Positions 24,851 through 33,579 of a stretch of DNA of 64,000 nt are shown in pieces (position 1 is the stretch's first letter; every line of letters starts with the position of its first letter). Under the pieces are notes generated by a model that had not been told where the DNA came from, did no database searches, and saw nothing but the letters and a program-made list of their open reading frames with translations. Both the position numbers and the translations under genes were made by a program. The DNA comes from Variovorax beijingensis. GTDB lineage: Bacteria; Pseudomonadota; Gammaproteobacteria; Burkholderiales; Burkholderiaceae_C. The DNA is taken from positions 1 through 64,000 of the forward strand of contig NZ_VIVL01000004.1 of NCBI RefSeq assembly GCF_007828835.1. Reading direction: 5' to 3'.

Positions 24851-25942
24851 GTGAGAAGTCGAAACGCGCGGCGCTCGGTCGAGCCAACCGCGCCAAAATC
24901 GCAGCTCGACTATCTTGGCGAGGGCACTGCTTTGAATATTCGAGACATCGTGCGAGCGGGTATCCCCACGCCCGGTTCAACCGTCCTTGAAATAGGAGCT
25001 CTGTGCAGCCCCTTTTTCCGTAAGTCAGAAGCGGACGTCGTCTATGTTGATCACGTCGATACCGAGGCGCTACGAGAAAAGTATCGGGTTGGGCACGGCA
25101 TCGACGTGAATCAGATCGTGGAAGTGGATGCGGTTTGGGGCGCCAATACCTTGCTCGAATGCGCAGGGCGCCAGGTCGACTACGTAATTGCTTCGCACGT
25201 CGTGGAGCACGTTCCCGATCTCATTACCTGGCTGAAGGAACTTCGGGCGGTGCTCAAGCCTGGAGGCCAGATCCGCCTTGTCGTCCCGGACAAAAGGTTT
25301 ACCTTTGACTACGTGCGCCGGGAAACCGCATTGCAGGATCTGATCGATGCATATGCGCGCCGTGCCAGAAGACCGCTGCCGGCCAACATCTTCGATCACG
25401 TGACGTATGCGCGGCATGTGGATGTCAACGAGGCATGGAACGGGCCGCTCGATCCATCACAGCTCGAACACTGTCATTCGTTCGAGGCAGCCATGAGCAT
25501 GGTGCAGGACGCGTTGACCACGGAGAACTATCACGACGTTCACTGTTGGGTGTTCACGCCGCAAAGCTGTGCGGCCTTGATGATCGAGGCGGCCCGGTAT
25601 GGGCTGCTGGATTTCGAGTGCGCCGGGTTTTGCGACACCCCGTGCAACTCGCTTGAGTTCTCGGTATTTCTACGCCCCTCGACCGACCCTGAAGCCATTG
25701 CCGACAGCTGGAAGCGGGTACAAGATGGCTTGACTCCGCCAATGCCTGACCTCAGCGAGCGCGTGGCAAAGCTGAAAGTCGAAGTCCAGGCGAAAACCTT
25801 GGGACTGGAAGCGGCAAACGCCCGGGTAGCGGAAGTTGAACGCGCCCTGAATGCCGCTCGCGACCAACTGAAGGCGCACCAAACGTCGAAATCGTGGCGT
25901 CTTACCGCGCCGCTGCGCGCGTTGCGACGAACGCTTCAATAA
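24851..25942 (+). CDS. Class I SAM-dependent methyltransferase with C-terminal coiled coil
   Basis: 363 residues from GTG 24851 (GGGGGA just upstream; start is tentative). STVLEIGALCSPFFRK is a motif-I variant, YVIASHVVEHVPDLITWLKE and VLKPGGQIRLVVPDKRF are typical of class I methyltransferases. The last 80 residues are a coiled coil (LKVEVQAKTLGLEAANARVA) ending SKSWRLTAPLRALRR, a tail common in glycan-related methyltransferases and glycosyltransferases. It stands alone between unrelated operons; methylation of a surface polysaccharide is a reasonable guess. Confidence 0.75.
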   Translation: MRSRNARRSVEPTAPKSQLDYLGEGTALNIRDIVRAGIPTPGSTVLEIGALCSPFFRKSEADVVYVDHVDTEALREKYRVGHGIDVNQIVEVDAVWGANTLLECAGRQVDYVIASHVVEHVPDLITWLKELRAVLKPGGQIRLVVPDKRFTFDYVRRETALQDLIDAYARRARRPLPANIFDHVTYARHVDVNEAWNGPLDPSQLEHCHSFEAAMSMVQDALTTENYHDVHCWVFTPQSCAALMIEAARYGLLDFECAGFCDTPCNSLEFSVFLRPSTDPEAIADSWKRVQDGLTPPMPDLSERVAKLKVEVQAKTLGLEAANARVAEVERALNAARDQLKAHQTSKSWRLTAPLRALRRTLQ

Positions 25943-25946
25943 GCGC

Positions 25947-26423
25947 TCAGTAAATCACCGTCACCCTCGTCGAATTGCTCCCGTCGCCATCCGCAGCAGC
26001 AGCGGCAGCCGTCCGCGGCGCGGCGCGGGCCGCGATGGCGGCCATGGCGCCGGTGGCGCTGCGCCAGGTGGGGTCGAGGCTGTCGAGGCCGTCGGCGGTG
26101 GTGCCGGCTACCGTGAAGGTGGTCTCGCCGATCTTGTCGAACTGGTACTCGCGGCCCTTGATGAGCACCGACTTCATGTTGGTCCAGACGCGGTATTCGT
26201 GGCCGCCATTGACCGGCGTGACCTGGAGCACCTTGAAGGTCGGGAGGACGATCATCGTCACGTTGAACCGCGCCGTGGCGCCGTGCGGGCTGTGCGTCGG
26301 CTCTGCGGAGCCGAGCCGCAGCGGCAACAGCAGCATCATGCCGACGGCGGCCGCCGCGCGGGCCGCGCGCGGTGGAAGCGGCGGGCCGGCCGAACCCGCA
26401 CGGGACAACATGTTTCCGGACAT
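25947..26423 (-). CDS. Small exported protein of pilus B operon, unknown family
   Basis: 158 residues from ATG 26421-26423, chosen because AGGAGGT sits 3 bases upstream. A long Ala-rich signal peptide (ARAAAAVGMMLLLPLRLGSA) precedes TARFNVTMIVLPTFKVLQVT, a predicted beta-rich middle with HEYRVWTNM, and an Ala-rich stretch before the final strand STRVTVIY. I do not recognise the family. The strand-like ending resembles the last strand of SCPU subunits, and it follows the tip-like SCPU gene by 134 bases, so it may be an accessory pilus component. Confidence 0.55.
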   Translation of the reverse strand: MSGNMLSRAGSAGPPLPPRAARAAAAVGMMLLLPLRLGSAEPTHSPHGATARFNVTMIVLPTFKVLQVTPVNGGHEYRVWTNMKSVLIKGREYQFDKIGETTFTVAGTTADGLDSLDPTWRSATGAMAAIAARAAPRTAAAAAADGDGSNSTRVTVIY

Positions 26424-26557
26424 GGGACCTCCTCTCGTCGCAACCTCGGTGGAGGGCATCGCATCGATGCCCCAACCTGGGTTATCGGCAGAGTAGCCGG
26501 AAAATTAAGAGCCGTCGCGCAATTTATCGACGATGCCCGCTGGCCCCCCGCGCGGGC

Positions 26558-27565
26558 TCAGTAGGTCACGGTGACCGTCACGGTGTCCCGGTAGCTGTCC
26601 GGCCGCACGTTGAGGCTGCTGCCAAGGACCCGGCCATACACGGTCAGCGCCTGGGCCAAGCCGTTGCCGGTGCTCGCGACGGTGTTGGTGTCTATCACGT
26701 TGCCCCATGGCGCCGTGCGGGCCGCATTGCTGTAGAGCCGGTAGGGCACCGTGTCCGTGTTGCCCGGCACACCCCCCGTCGGCGTCATCGCCCCGGCGCC
26801 CGTCGTCGATCCGTTGGATGGCGACAGCGCGACCTTGTAGGCGGTCGCCGTCGTGCAGGTGACGTTGACCGTGCTTGTCTGGTCGGCGTTGGCTGCGCCC
26901 GGCAGGCCGTCGATGCTGCCGAAGTTCAGCGGGTCGGCCGTGACCAGGCAGCTCTTGGGAATGGTTGCGCTGACCACGAAGGGAAAGTTGTCCGACGCCC
27001 CGGTGTTGCAGTTCGTCGGCATGGAGTTCGTGCTCGACGAGAGCGTGATCGAGGTGTGGATCCCGCCAAAGCTGTCCTGGTAGGAGCCTGGAGGGACCGT
27101 GCCCTGGAGCGCAAGCAGTTCGCCGCGCATGGTGGCGCTTCCCGGCACGCTCGACCGGCGGGCAATGGTGAGCGTCGCCACAAAGGGACTCGGCACCAAC
27201 GCATTGCCGTTCGAACCCCAGATCGTGTTGCTGGTCCCCTGGTAGAGCTGGAACTTCAAGCTGTTTGTGCCGCTCTTCATCACGCGCGGATTGAAGTTCG
27301 TCAGGCCCTCGTCGCCGTCGCCAATGTTGAAGCAGGCCCTGACGAACACGGTGTTGTTGCCGCTGTTGGTGCAGGTGTAGTCCAGCGTGGCGGTGGTGGA
27401 TGGGGGCGTGCTCCCGTCGACCAGCTCGACCGTGCCAAAGGCCACGTTCGACATGCTCGCGGTGCAGCTGACTTGCGCCTGCGCGCTGCCCACCGGCAGC
27501 CACCACAGCAACATGCAGAACAGCGGCAGGCGCAGCGCCCCCAAGGTGCGAGTCAAAAAGCTCAT
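26558..27565 (-). CDS. Two-domain spore coat U protein, pilus B tip candidate
   Basis: 335 residues with signal peptide (LLWWLPVGSAQA). Two SCPU domains follow: about 31-185 (SCTASMSNVAFGTVEL to TSITLSSS) and about 190-335 (SATIPKSCLVTADPLNFGSI to RDTVTVTVTY). Double-domain SCPU proteins in this position are usual for the fibre tip. The ATG overlaps the usher stop by 4 bases (27562-27565). Confidence 0.85.
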   Translation of the reverse strand: MSFLTRTLGALRLPLFCMLLWWLPVGSAQAQVSCTASMSNVAFGTVELVDGSTPPSTTATLDYTCTNSGNNTVFVRACFNIGDGDEGLTNFNPRVMKSGTNSLKFQLYQGTSNTIWGSNGNALVPSPFVATLTIARRSSVPGSATMRGELLALQGTVPPGSYQDSFGGIHTSITLSSSTNSMPTNCNTGASDNFPFVVSATIPKSCLVTADPLNFGSIDGLPGAANADQTSTVNVTCTTATAYKVALSPSNGSTTGAGAMTPTGGVPGNTDTVPYRLYSNAARTAPWGNVIDTNTVASTGNGLAQALTVYGRVLGSSLNVRPDSYRDTVTVTVTY

Positions 27566-29973
27566 GGCGTCTTGGCCTCCCTGATGCAGCGCAGCGGCCC
27601 GATCTGCGGAATCCCGGCGCCATCCTTGCGATAGTCGAAGCTCGCGCGGCAGCGGCCACCGCCCGGCGTCTGCACCTCGAGCGTGTTGCGCGGCTGCAGC
27701 GACTCCAAGTACACCGCGCCGTCAAAACCCACCAGCGCCGGCTCGCCGGTGCCGCCGTTCACGCGCACCCGGCTGCCCAGCGGCAGCGGCTTGCCCGCCT
27801 CGTCCGCCAGCAGCAGCGCCGCCGCATTCACGGGCGTGATGCCAAAGCGCACCAGCGTGCCGGCGCGGTCGCTCGGCGTGGCCACCGTCTTCACGCGCTC
27901 GATCCGCACGTCGGCCGGCAGCTGCATCGGGTCGATCGACAGCTGGTTGTTCTGGTAGGCGCGCAGCGGCGCCACCAGCAGCATGCCGTGGCCGTCCGTG
28001 GTGCCGATGTCGCGGTTCTCCAGCCGCACCGGCACGCCGGCAATGCCGTCGGTGGAGACCACCGCAAAGGCATCATCGATGCGCCGCGCCGCAAAGGGCT
28101 GGCCGCCCATGAAAGCGATCGAGCCGGTGGCGCCCGCGTAGGCATAGCGGCTGTCGCCCAGCACGCTGATGCCCGCCATCGCGCGGCCGTAGCGGCCCAG
28201 GTAGTCGATCTCGGCCTGGCCGCCGTTCTGGCCGCCGCCCTGGCGCAGGCCCGCGCGCCAGCCGATGCCGCCTTCGCCCGGAATCGAGCTTTGCGCGTCG
28301 GCCGAGAAAGTGGTGCGGTCGCCGTCGCGCTGCACGCCGGTGCTGGCCGTGATCTTGCCGTCCAGCGCCCAGGTGAAGCCCACGTACAGGCTGCGTTCGC
28401 GCCGGTTGTCCAGGTTCTGGTTGAGGCTCACGTTCACCGAGGCGCCACGGCCAATCGCGCTGAACCAGTAGACGCTGGCCAGCCGCGTCGGCTGCTGCGC
28501 CGGATAGCGCAGATACAGGTAGCTGAGGCCAAAGCTGCCGAAGCTCCCCGTGGTGTAGCCGATCGATGCGCGGCCCGATCCGCGCGGCGGCGCACTGCCG
28601 TACAGCGACGCCACGTCGCGGTACTCGCCATGAGTGCGCGTGCCCTCGACCGCAAAGTTGAAGTGGTTGTCGCGCCAGCTGTAGCCCAGGTTGACCAGCG
28701 AACCTTGCTCCGAGCGGTAGCTGCTGCGCGCCACCGCGCCCGCCAGCACGCCGCTCTGGCCGAGCAGCCAGGCACCGCCCACGCCGGCCTTGACCAGTCC
28801 CTTGGTGGCTTCGCCATGCGCTTCCATCGTGAAGCTGTTGTTCACGCCATAGCGCCAGGTGCCGCTGGCCGCCGGATCGCTGCCATATTGGAACGAGCGC
28901 AGGCCGTAGTCCTTGCGCACCATGCCCAGGTCCACCGACCAGTCCGACAGGCCCGCCTCCAGCAGCCGCTGCGTGTCGTACAAAGAAAAATCGAGCGTCG
29001 TCGCGCGCCCGAAGGCATCGGTCAATACCACCTGCGCATTGCCTGCACCGTTGATGCTCGGCACCGTCTTCAGCTGGAACGGCCCGGCCGGCACCTGGCC
29101 CGTGTACTGCCGCAAGCCGTTGATGTACAGCTCCACCTGCGAAGGCAGCGCCGCCGCCCCCAGGAAGGCCGGCAGCGGCGTGGTCGTGCGATAGGGCTGC
29201 AGCGCAAAGTTGCGCGACAGCTGGATGCCGCCGATGCGCGTGGAGCGCGACCACGGCAGCGAGGCCGTGGTGGTGTCGCCCACGCGAAGCGTCAGCATGT
29301 CTTCGGGGAACGAGGTGCTCAGCGTGGTGTCCAGCCGCACCGAGTCGTGCGTCCAGCCCTCGCCCGGAAGGCGGGCCGAGCGCGACATCATCGTGTTGCT
29401 GAGCACCGTGCTTCCGGTGAACGCGCGCAGCTCGGTCAGCGCGTTCAGGCTCGACGTATTGCCGCGCCCCTGCGTGCCATACAGGTCGTAGTTGAGCAGC
29501 AGGCCGGGCGAAGCACTGGCCTTGGGTACGACCACCGCCGACGTGTCGACCACCGTGGTGGGCAGGCGCAGCACCTCGGCCGAGGCATTGATTTCAACGC
29601 TCTGCGTTGCGGCGTCGTACTTGATCTGCAACCCCGGAAGGCTCTTGAGCCGTACCGGATCCGACACGCCCGGCGGCAGCACGAAGCCCAGCTGCCGCAG
29701 CGTGGCGGCACTGGCCCACAGCTCCTGGCCGCGCAGGCCAAAGTGCACCAGCCCCTGCGGGTTGCCGTTGAGGCTCAGGTCCAGATAGAGGTCGCTGCCG
29801 GTGGGGCCGGCCAGCTCGCCCTCCGCGGGCGCGACCAAAGATGCGCTCGAGCCGGCTGCGGCATTCTCAGCCTGGGCGGCAAAAGACATCAGGCCGGAAA
29901 GAAGCAGCAGTGGCAGCAGGCGCTCAGCGGGCGCGTGGGAGCGGCGGGATTTTTTCCTGCGTCGCGTTGCCAT
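27562..29973 (-). CDS. Outer-membrane usher protein, pilus B
   Basis: 803 residues from ATG 29971-29973, a 50-base overlap with the chaperone gene. Arg-rich start then a signal peptide ending SFAAQA, N-terminal domain LYLDLSLNGNPQGLVHFG, barrel blocks VGDTTTASLPWSRSTRIGGI and SQVELYINGLRQYTGQVPAG, and a C-terminal region with NNQLSIDPMQLPADV and GGRCRASFDY. Same family as the pilus A usher but clearly diverged. Large opposite-strand frames here are shadows. Confidence 0.9.
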   Translation of the reverse strand: MATRRRKKSRRSHAPAERLLPLLLLSGLMSFAAQAENAAAGSSASLVAPAEGELAGPTGSDLYLDLSLNGNPQGLVHFGLRGQELWASAATLRQLGFVLPPGVSDPVRLKSLPGLQIKYDAATQSVEINASAEVLRLPTTVVDTSAVVVPKASASPGLLLNYDLYGTQGRGNTSSLNALTELRAFTGSTVLSNTMMSRSARLPGEGWTHDSVRLDTTLSTSFPEDMLTLRVGDTTTASLPWSRSTRIGGIQLSRNFALQPYRTTTPLPAFLGAAALPSQVELYINGLRQYTGQVPAGPFQLKTVPSINGAGNAQVVLTDAFGRATTLDFSLYDTQRLLEAGLSDWSVDLGMVRKDYGLRSFQYGSDPAASGTWRYGVNNSFTMEAHGEATKGLVKAGVGGAWLLGQSGVLAGAVARSSYRSEQGSLVNLGYSWRDNHFNFAVEGTRTHGEYRDVASLYGSAPPRGSGRASIGYTTGSFGSFGLSYLYLRYPAQQPTRLASVYWFSAIGRGASVNVSLNQNLDNRRERSLYVGFTWALDGKITASTGVQRDGDRTTFSADAQSSIPGEGGIGWRAGLRQGGGQNGGQAEIDYLGRYGRAMAGISVLGDSRYAYAGATGSIAFMGGQPFAARRIDDAFAVVSTDGIAGVPVRLENRDIGTTDGHGMLLVAPLRAYQNNQLSIDPMQLPADVRIERVKTVATPSDRAGTLVRFGITPVNAAALLLADEAGKPLPLGSRVRVNGGTGEPALVGFDGAVYLESLQPRNTLEVQTPGGGRCRASFDYRKDGAGIPQIGPLRCIREAKTP

Positions 29974-30652
29974 TGATCTTCGTTTCCAGGATGCCGCCGA
30001 GGGCAAAAGCCTCCGCGGAAGTCTTCAGTGGCCAACGCATGCGAGCACCCGGCAAAACATAGCCCAGCAGGCCGGCATGCACCGGCGTGCGGCGGCCCAC
30101 CGTATCGAGAAATTCCACATCGGCAAGCTGCGCATGCACGCCGCCGGTGTTGGCCACTTCGAGCACGGCCTGGCCTTCTTCGCGGCGCAGCGACCATGCA
30201 AGCTGCGGCTCGGACGACTGCGCACCCGCCGCTGCAATGAAGATCGGCACCGAATAGCGCAGCACCAGCTGCAGGCCCTTCTTTTCCTTCATCTCCACCG
30301 GCAGCTCGTCGATCACGACCCGGTACGAGCCTTCGACCGTGCCGGTCGGAACGCCCGTGCGAATCACGCGGATCAGCTGCCGGTCCGACGCGGCCAGCTG
30401 CACCATCGGCGGACTGACCAGCAGTTCGCGCGAGGGCGTCAGCTTCTCGGTGCCGTTCTCCTGCGCCCAGTGATAGACGCGCACCTGCGCGTGCACCACC
30501 GTATCGCCCGTGTTGCTGAGCCAAAGGCCTTCGGCGTTTTGCGTGGCCTGCAGCGTCAGCGTGACCGGAGACACCTGCAGCCCGCTGGCCGATGCAACCG
30601 CCTGCACCAGGGCAAGCGCGAGAACAGCGGTATGGCGAAGCAGGCGGCGCAT
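29924..30652 (-). CDS. Periplasmic pilus chaperone, pilus B
   Basis: 242 residues from ATG 30650-30652 (a TTG at 30670 would add six). Signal peptide ALVQAVASASG, then LQVSPVTLTLQATQ, TPSRELLVSPPMVQLAASDR, SYRVVIDELP and RYSVPIFIAAAG, the PapD-type first domain, followed by a second Ig-like domain. It sits directly after the SCPU pilin gene and before the usher. Confidence 0.88.
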   Translation of the reverse strand: MRRLLRHTAVLALALVQAVASASGLQVSPVTLTLQATQNAEGLWLSNTGDTVVHAQVRVYHWAQENGTEKLTPSRELLVSPPMVQLAASDRQLIRVIRTGVPTGTVEGSYRVVIDELPVEMKEKKGLQLVLRYSVPIFIAAAGAQSSEPQLAWSLRREEGQAVLEVANTGGVHAQLADVEFLDTVGRRTPVHAGLLGYVLPGARMRWPLKTSAEAFALGGILETKINGNATQEKIPPLPRAR

Positions 30653-30674
30653 GGGCAATCGATCGATCAATCGA

Positions 30675-31181
30675 TCAGTAGTTGACCTGGACCGTCACCG
30701 TGTCCGAGTAGGCGCCAGGCGTCACGTTGGCGCTGGCCACCGTGGCGTACACGGGAATCGTCTGCGCCGCGCCGGTGCCGGTGCCGGCCACGCCGTTGCC
30801 CACTGCCGTGGAAGTGGCCGTGCTGCCCCAGACGGCGCCGGTGGCGCTCACCGAGCGGAGCTGGTAGGCCACCGTGTCCGAACCGGTCGCGGGGCTCATC
30901 ACGCCGGCGCCGGTGGTGCTGTTGTTCGAAGGCAGCAGGCCGATGTTGTAAGGCGTGGTCTTGGAGCAGGTCACGCTGATGTTGCTGTTGCCGCTCAGGT
31001 TGGTGGCAGAGGAATCGACCGTACCGAAGTCGATCTTCGAGCCGGCGCCCGCCACAACCGAGCAGGCCTTGGCGACAGTGATCAGAACCTGGAACGTGGC
31101 CGTGGCCGGGCTCGTGGCTGCCAGGACAGCGCTGGTGGTGACTGCAAGGGTGGCTGCAACGATGAGGGAGAGTTTTTTCAT
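30675..31181 (-). CDS. Spore coat U domain major pilin, pilus B
   Basis: 168 residues. Signal peptide MKKLSLIVAATLAVTTSAVL, then the SCPU domain with TATFQVLITVAKACSVVAG, IDFGTVDSSATNLSG, ISVTCSKTTPYNIGLLPSNN and the terminal SDTVTVQVNY. First gene of the pilus B operon and probably its main subunit. Confidence 0.88.
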   Translation of the reverse strand: MKKLSLIVAATLAVTTSAVLAATSPATATFQVLITVAKACSVVAGAGSKIDFGTVDSSATNLSGNSNISVTCSKTTPYNIGLLPSNNSTTGAGVMSPATGSDTVAYQLRSVSATGAVWGSTATSTAVGNGVAGTGTGAAQTIPVYATVASANVTPGAYSDTVTVQVNY

Positions 31182-31275
31182 GGTGAACGCCGACTGGTTA
31201 AAAAAATGTTGGAAGAGGGGGTTGAGAAACGCGGAACTTGCCGTGGCAAAGTAACAAAATAGTTCTCAGAATGGA

Positions 31276-31305
31276 ATTATTGATACTTTAGTTTCAAAAA
31301 GTCAA
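31276..31305 (-). promoter_or_regulatory. Putative promoter of pilus B operon
   Basis: On the minus strand TTGACT (31305-31300) is followed after 18 bases by AATAAT (31281-31276), a fair sigma-70 pair about 95 bases before the pilin start, in an AT-rich stretch. Confidence 0.4.
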
Positions 31306-32153
31306 CTGACGCGCTCCAAGTCGTCGCGCGGTGGTGACACGCTTTGAGGTTTCCCGGGGGGTACCCAATCTGCCGACGCAGGCGCTACCCCGCCGCTTGG
31401 CAAATGGATGTTTTGGCTCGAAGGCGCCTCGGTACAGGGGCAAGAGCTCCGGTACGTGCCGCATTCCTTCTGGCTGTCAAACCCGCCCAGAAGGCGGGGT
31501 GTGCAGAAGCAATCGGCACAGGCAGGGCCGGCAATCGTTTTCGAGTGCCGACGCCTGTTCCGCTGGGACCAATGTCACTTCTGACTTACAAAATGTAGCC
31601 CGAAGTACCTGTTGTCACAGACGGGTGCTCACATTTTAAAAGCAGTTTTGCCAACTCCGTCACGGATTTCCGTGGGGAAAAGGCCTGACAGCGGCTGAGC
31701 GTGCCGTCATGAGGGGCATCCCGCAATGATGCGAAGAAACAACAGTTACCCGCCCCACCCCGAGCAGGTCAAGGCTGCCGGCCTCAGTCGTCGGACCTTG
31801 AAACGTGGAGCAGGCACATGAACAGGACGCCCACGAAAGCGCCAGCTACGAAGATCCCGGTGCCGATTGCGAAGGTATACATGGGTAAAAACGACAAATG
31901 CCCTCCCGAAAAGCTCTTTTTGGAGCATTGGACATGTCGCACCTGACCGCCCGCTGAGTGCCGCTGTCAATCCCCTGGCGCGCTTAAAAAAGCGATTCGA
32001 CCTCCCCAATACGAGTGATGACAAGTTCCCGGTTTCTTCGCTCTACCGTGCGCAACTTCGCTCAAGTAACAGTGTTATTCCGACAAGGACATCCATCACA
32101 TTTTTCGCAGAAGATGGGTTGCAAAAAGTAATATGCGTGAGATATCCCTGAAA
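31306..32153. other. Long intergenic region between pilus B and polysaccharide loci
   Basis: Apart from the 32-codon frame at 31784-31882, I see no supportable gene. A hairpin CCCGCC/GGCGGG at 31482-31498 lacks a T-run. The part after 31990 is clearly AT-rich and likely belongs to the polysaccharide promoter. Confidence 0.4.
31784..31882 (-). CDS. Candidate 32-residue single-span membrane peptide (DUF3789-like)
   Basis: ATG 31880-31882 to TGA 31784-31786 encodes MYTFAIGTGIFVAGAFVGVL followed by FMCLLHVSRSDD. One Gly/Ala-rich membrane helix and a short polar tail recall small DUF3789-type peptides (glycine-rich helix followed by MCLL). There is no good ribosome site, so expression is uncertain. 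Confidence 0.45.
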   Translation of the reverse strand: MYTFAIGTGIFVAGAFVGVLFMCLLHVSRSDD

Positions 32154-32171
32154 AAGTGATCCGCATCACTT
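32154..32171. promoter_or_regulatory. Perfect palindrome upstream of the polysaccharide operon
   Basis: AAGTGAT-CCGC-ATCACTT has two 7-base arms and resembles a CRP/FNR-type or other dimeric operator. It is 120 bases before the first gene, upstream of the AT-rich GATAAAATATA near 32200 that could hold the -10 element. Confidence 0.4.
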
Positions 32172-32289
32172 ACTGAATACAAACGTTTAGCAACAAAAGA
32201 TAAAATATACGTACAGGGAGGAGTATTCAGCAACAGCTAGTCCCTGTGGGGCCGGAGCCGGCCTTCACCGCAACAACCAGGGGACTGTT

Positions 32290-33450
32290 TTGAGACGAGA
32301 AGTGAACGCAACGGCATGGATTGCCGCTGCAATGTTGGGCGTAGCCGTGCTTCAAGGCTGCGCCGTGGCTCCGGGCATGGGTACCGTCGAGCCGTACCAG
32401 GTCGCCGAAGAGCTGCCCCCCAAATTCCAGTACCTGCCTGATGCGGCACCCGAAGACCGCATCACCCCCATCACGCCGGCCCTGGTGCGCACGCTGGCCA
32501 AAGCCGCGCCCAAGAACGTGCCGCCCGAGGTGCAGGCGCTGTTCGGCAAGCCGCAGCGCTACACCATCGGCCCTGGAGACGTGGTGGGCGTCATCGTGTA
32601 TGACCACCCCGAGCTGCTGCCCAACGCCGGCGCCGTCATCTCCCAGCAGGCCGACCCGACGGGCGTGAGCGTGGCGCCGGGCTTCATCGTCGATTCGTCC
32701 GGCGAAATCGCCTTTCCGTACGTCGGCCGCGTCCGGGTTGCGGGCCTCACCGAGGCCGAGGCCGGCGACCTGATCTCCAAGCTCATCGTCACGCAGGTGC
32801 GCGAGCCAGAAGTGACCGTGCGCATCCAGTCCTTCCGCAGCCGCCGTGTCTACGTCGAGGGCGAAGTACGCACGCCAGGCTCCCAGATCGTGACCGACGT
32901 GCCCATGACGCTCACCGAAGCGATCAACCGCGCCGGCGGCATCACCGCAAACGGCAACCGCGCGGCCGTCACCCTGGTGCGCGACGGCAAGTCCATCGAC
33001 ATCGACCTCACGCGCCTGCGCGAAGCCGGCCGCGACGGCAACGACATTCCCCTGAGGAACAGCGACACCATCCGCATTGGCCACCGCGAAGACGCCAAGG
33101 TGTACGTGATGGGCGAAGTCCTCGTTCCGTCAGCACTGACGGTACGCAGCAACGGCCGCCTCAACCTGAACGAAGCGCTGGGCGAAGCGGGCGGGCCGGT
33201 GCTCACCACCTCCAACCCCGGCCAGATCTACGTGATTCGCCAAGGTGCCACCGGCTTGCCCGCGATCTTCCACCTGGACGCCAGGAACCCGGCCGCCATG
33301 GTGCTGGCCAGGCAGTTCAGCCTGGAGCCGCAGGACGTGGTCTACATCGACCCGGTTCCGCTCGTGAAGTGGAACCGCGTCGTCAGCTTGATTCTTCCGT
33401 CTGCGCAAGTGGTGAACAGCGCCAGCGAGACGTACGTCAGGCACCGCTAG
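32290..33450 (+). CDS. Wza-like polysaccharide export lipoprotein
   Basis: 386 residues starting at TTG 32290 with AGGGGA upstream; a GTG at 32302 is possible. The lipobox is LQGC around residue 23. The periplasmic part has YTIGPGDVVGVIVYDHPELL (polysaccharide export domain), then two SLBB-like repeats (VYVEGEVRTPGSQIVTD and VYVMGEVLVPSALTV) and ends near LILPSAQVVN. It forms the outer-membrane channel for capsule or exopolysaccharide export and is the first gene of the plus-strand cluster. Its partner, the Wzc-like kinase, is encoded at the far end on the other strand. Confidence 0.9.
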   Translation: MRREVNATAWIAAAMLGVAVLQGCAVAPGMGTVEPYQVAEELPPKFQYLPDAAPEDRITPITPALVRTLAKAAPKNVPPEVQALFGKPQRYTIGPGDVVGVIVYDHPELLPNAGAVISQQADPTGVSVAPGFIVDSSGEIAFPYVGRVRVAGLTEAEAGDLISKLIVTQVREPEVTVRIQSFRSRRVYVEGEVRTPGSQIVTDVPMTLTEAINRAGGITANGNRAAVTLVRDGKSIDIDLTRLREAGRDGNDIPLRNSDTIRIGHREDAKVYVMGEVLVPSALTVRSNGRLNLNEALGEAGGPVLTTSNPGQIYVIRQGATGLPAIFHLDARNPAAMVLARQFSLEPQDVVYIDPVPLVKWNRVVSLILPSAQVVNSASETYVRHR

Positions 33451-33533
33451 TCGAGGCCAAAAAGTCCCACGCTGCATTCGCGGTTAGCAGCACAGGGACT
33501 TGCCTCAAAAAAAGAACAACCGCGAACGTAGGG

Positions 33534-33564
33534 CGGCGGTCAGGGGTCGTGCCGCCGATTTTTT
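33534..33564 (+). terminator. Intrinsic-terminator-like hairpin between export gene and tviB
   Basis: CGGCGG (33534-33539) pairs with CCGCCG (33552-33557), followed by ATTTTTTC. It lies 85 bases after the export gene and 15 bases before tviB, where a full stop would silence the downstream sugar genes, so it may work as an attenuator. Confidence 0.55.
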
Positions 33565-33579
33565 CTTCCGGTAATCAAC

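Noticed and set aside
25936..26475. Alternative 179-residue minus-strand frame over the small pilus B gene
   Set aside because: It lacks a signal peptide and ribosome site, while the other frame has both.
27988..29976. 662-residue plus-strand open frame
   Set aside because: Antisense to the pilus B usher, rich in Ala, Arg, Gln and His with no recognisable motif.
31175..31182. Second TTTTTCAT as a matching att core
   Set aside because: It is simply the reverse of a pilin start (ATGAAAAA) and shows how easily this 8-mer appears by chance.
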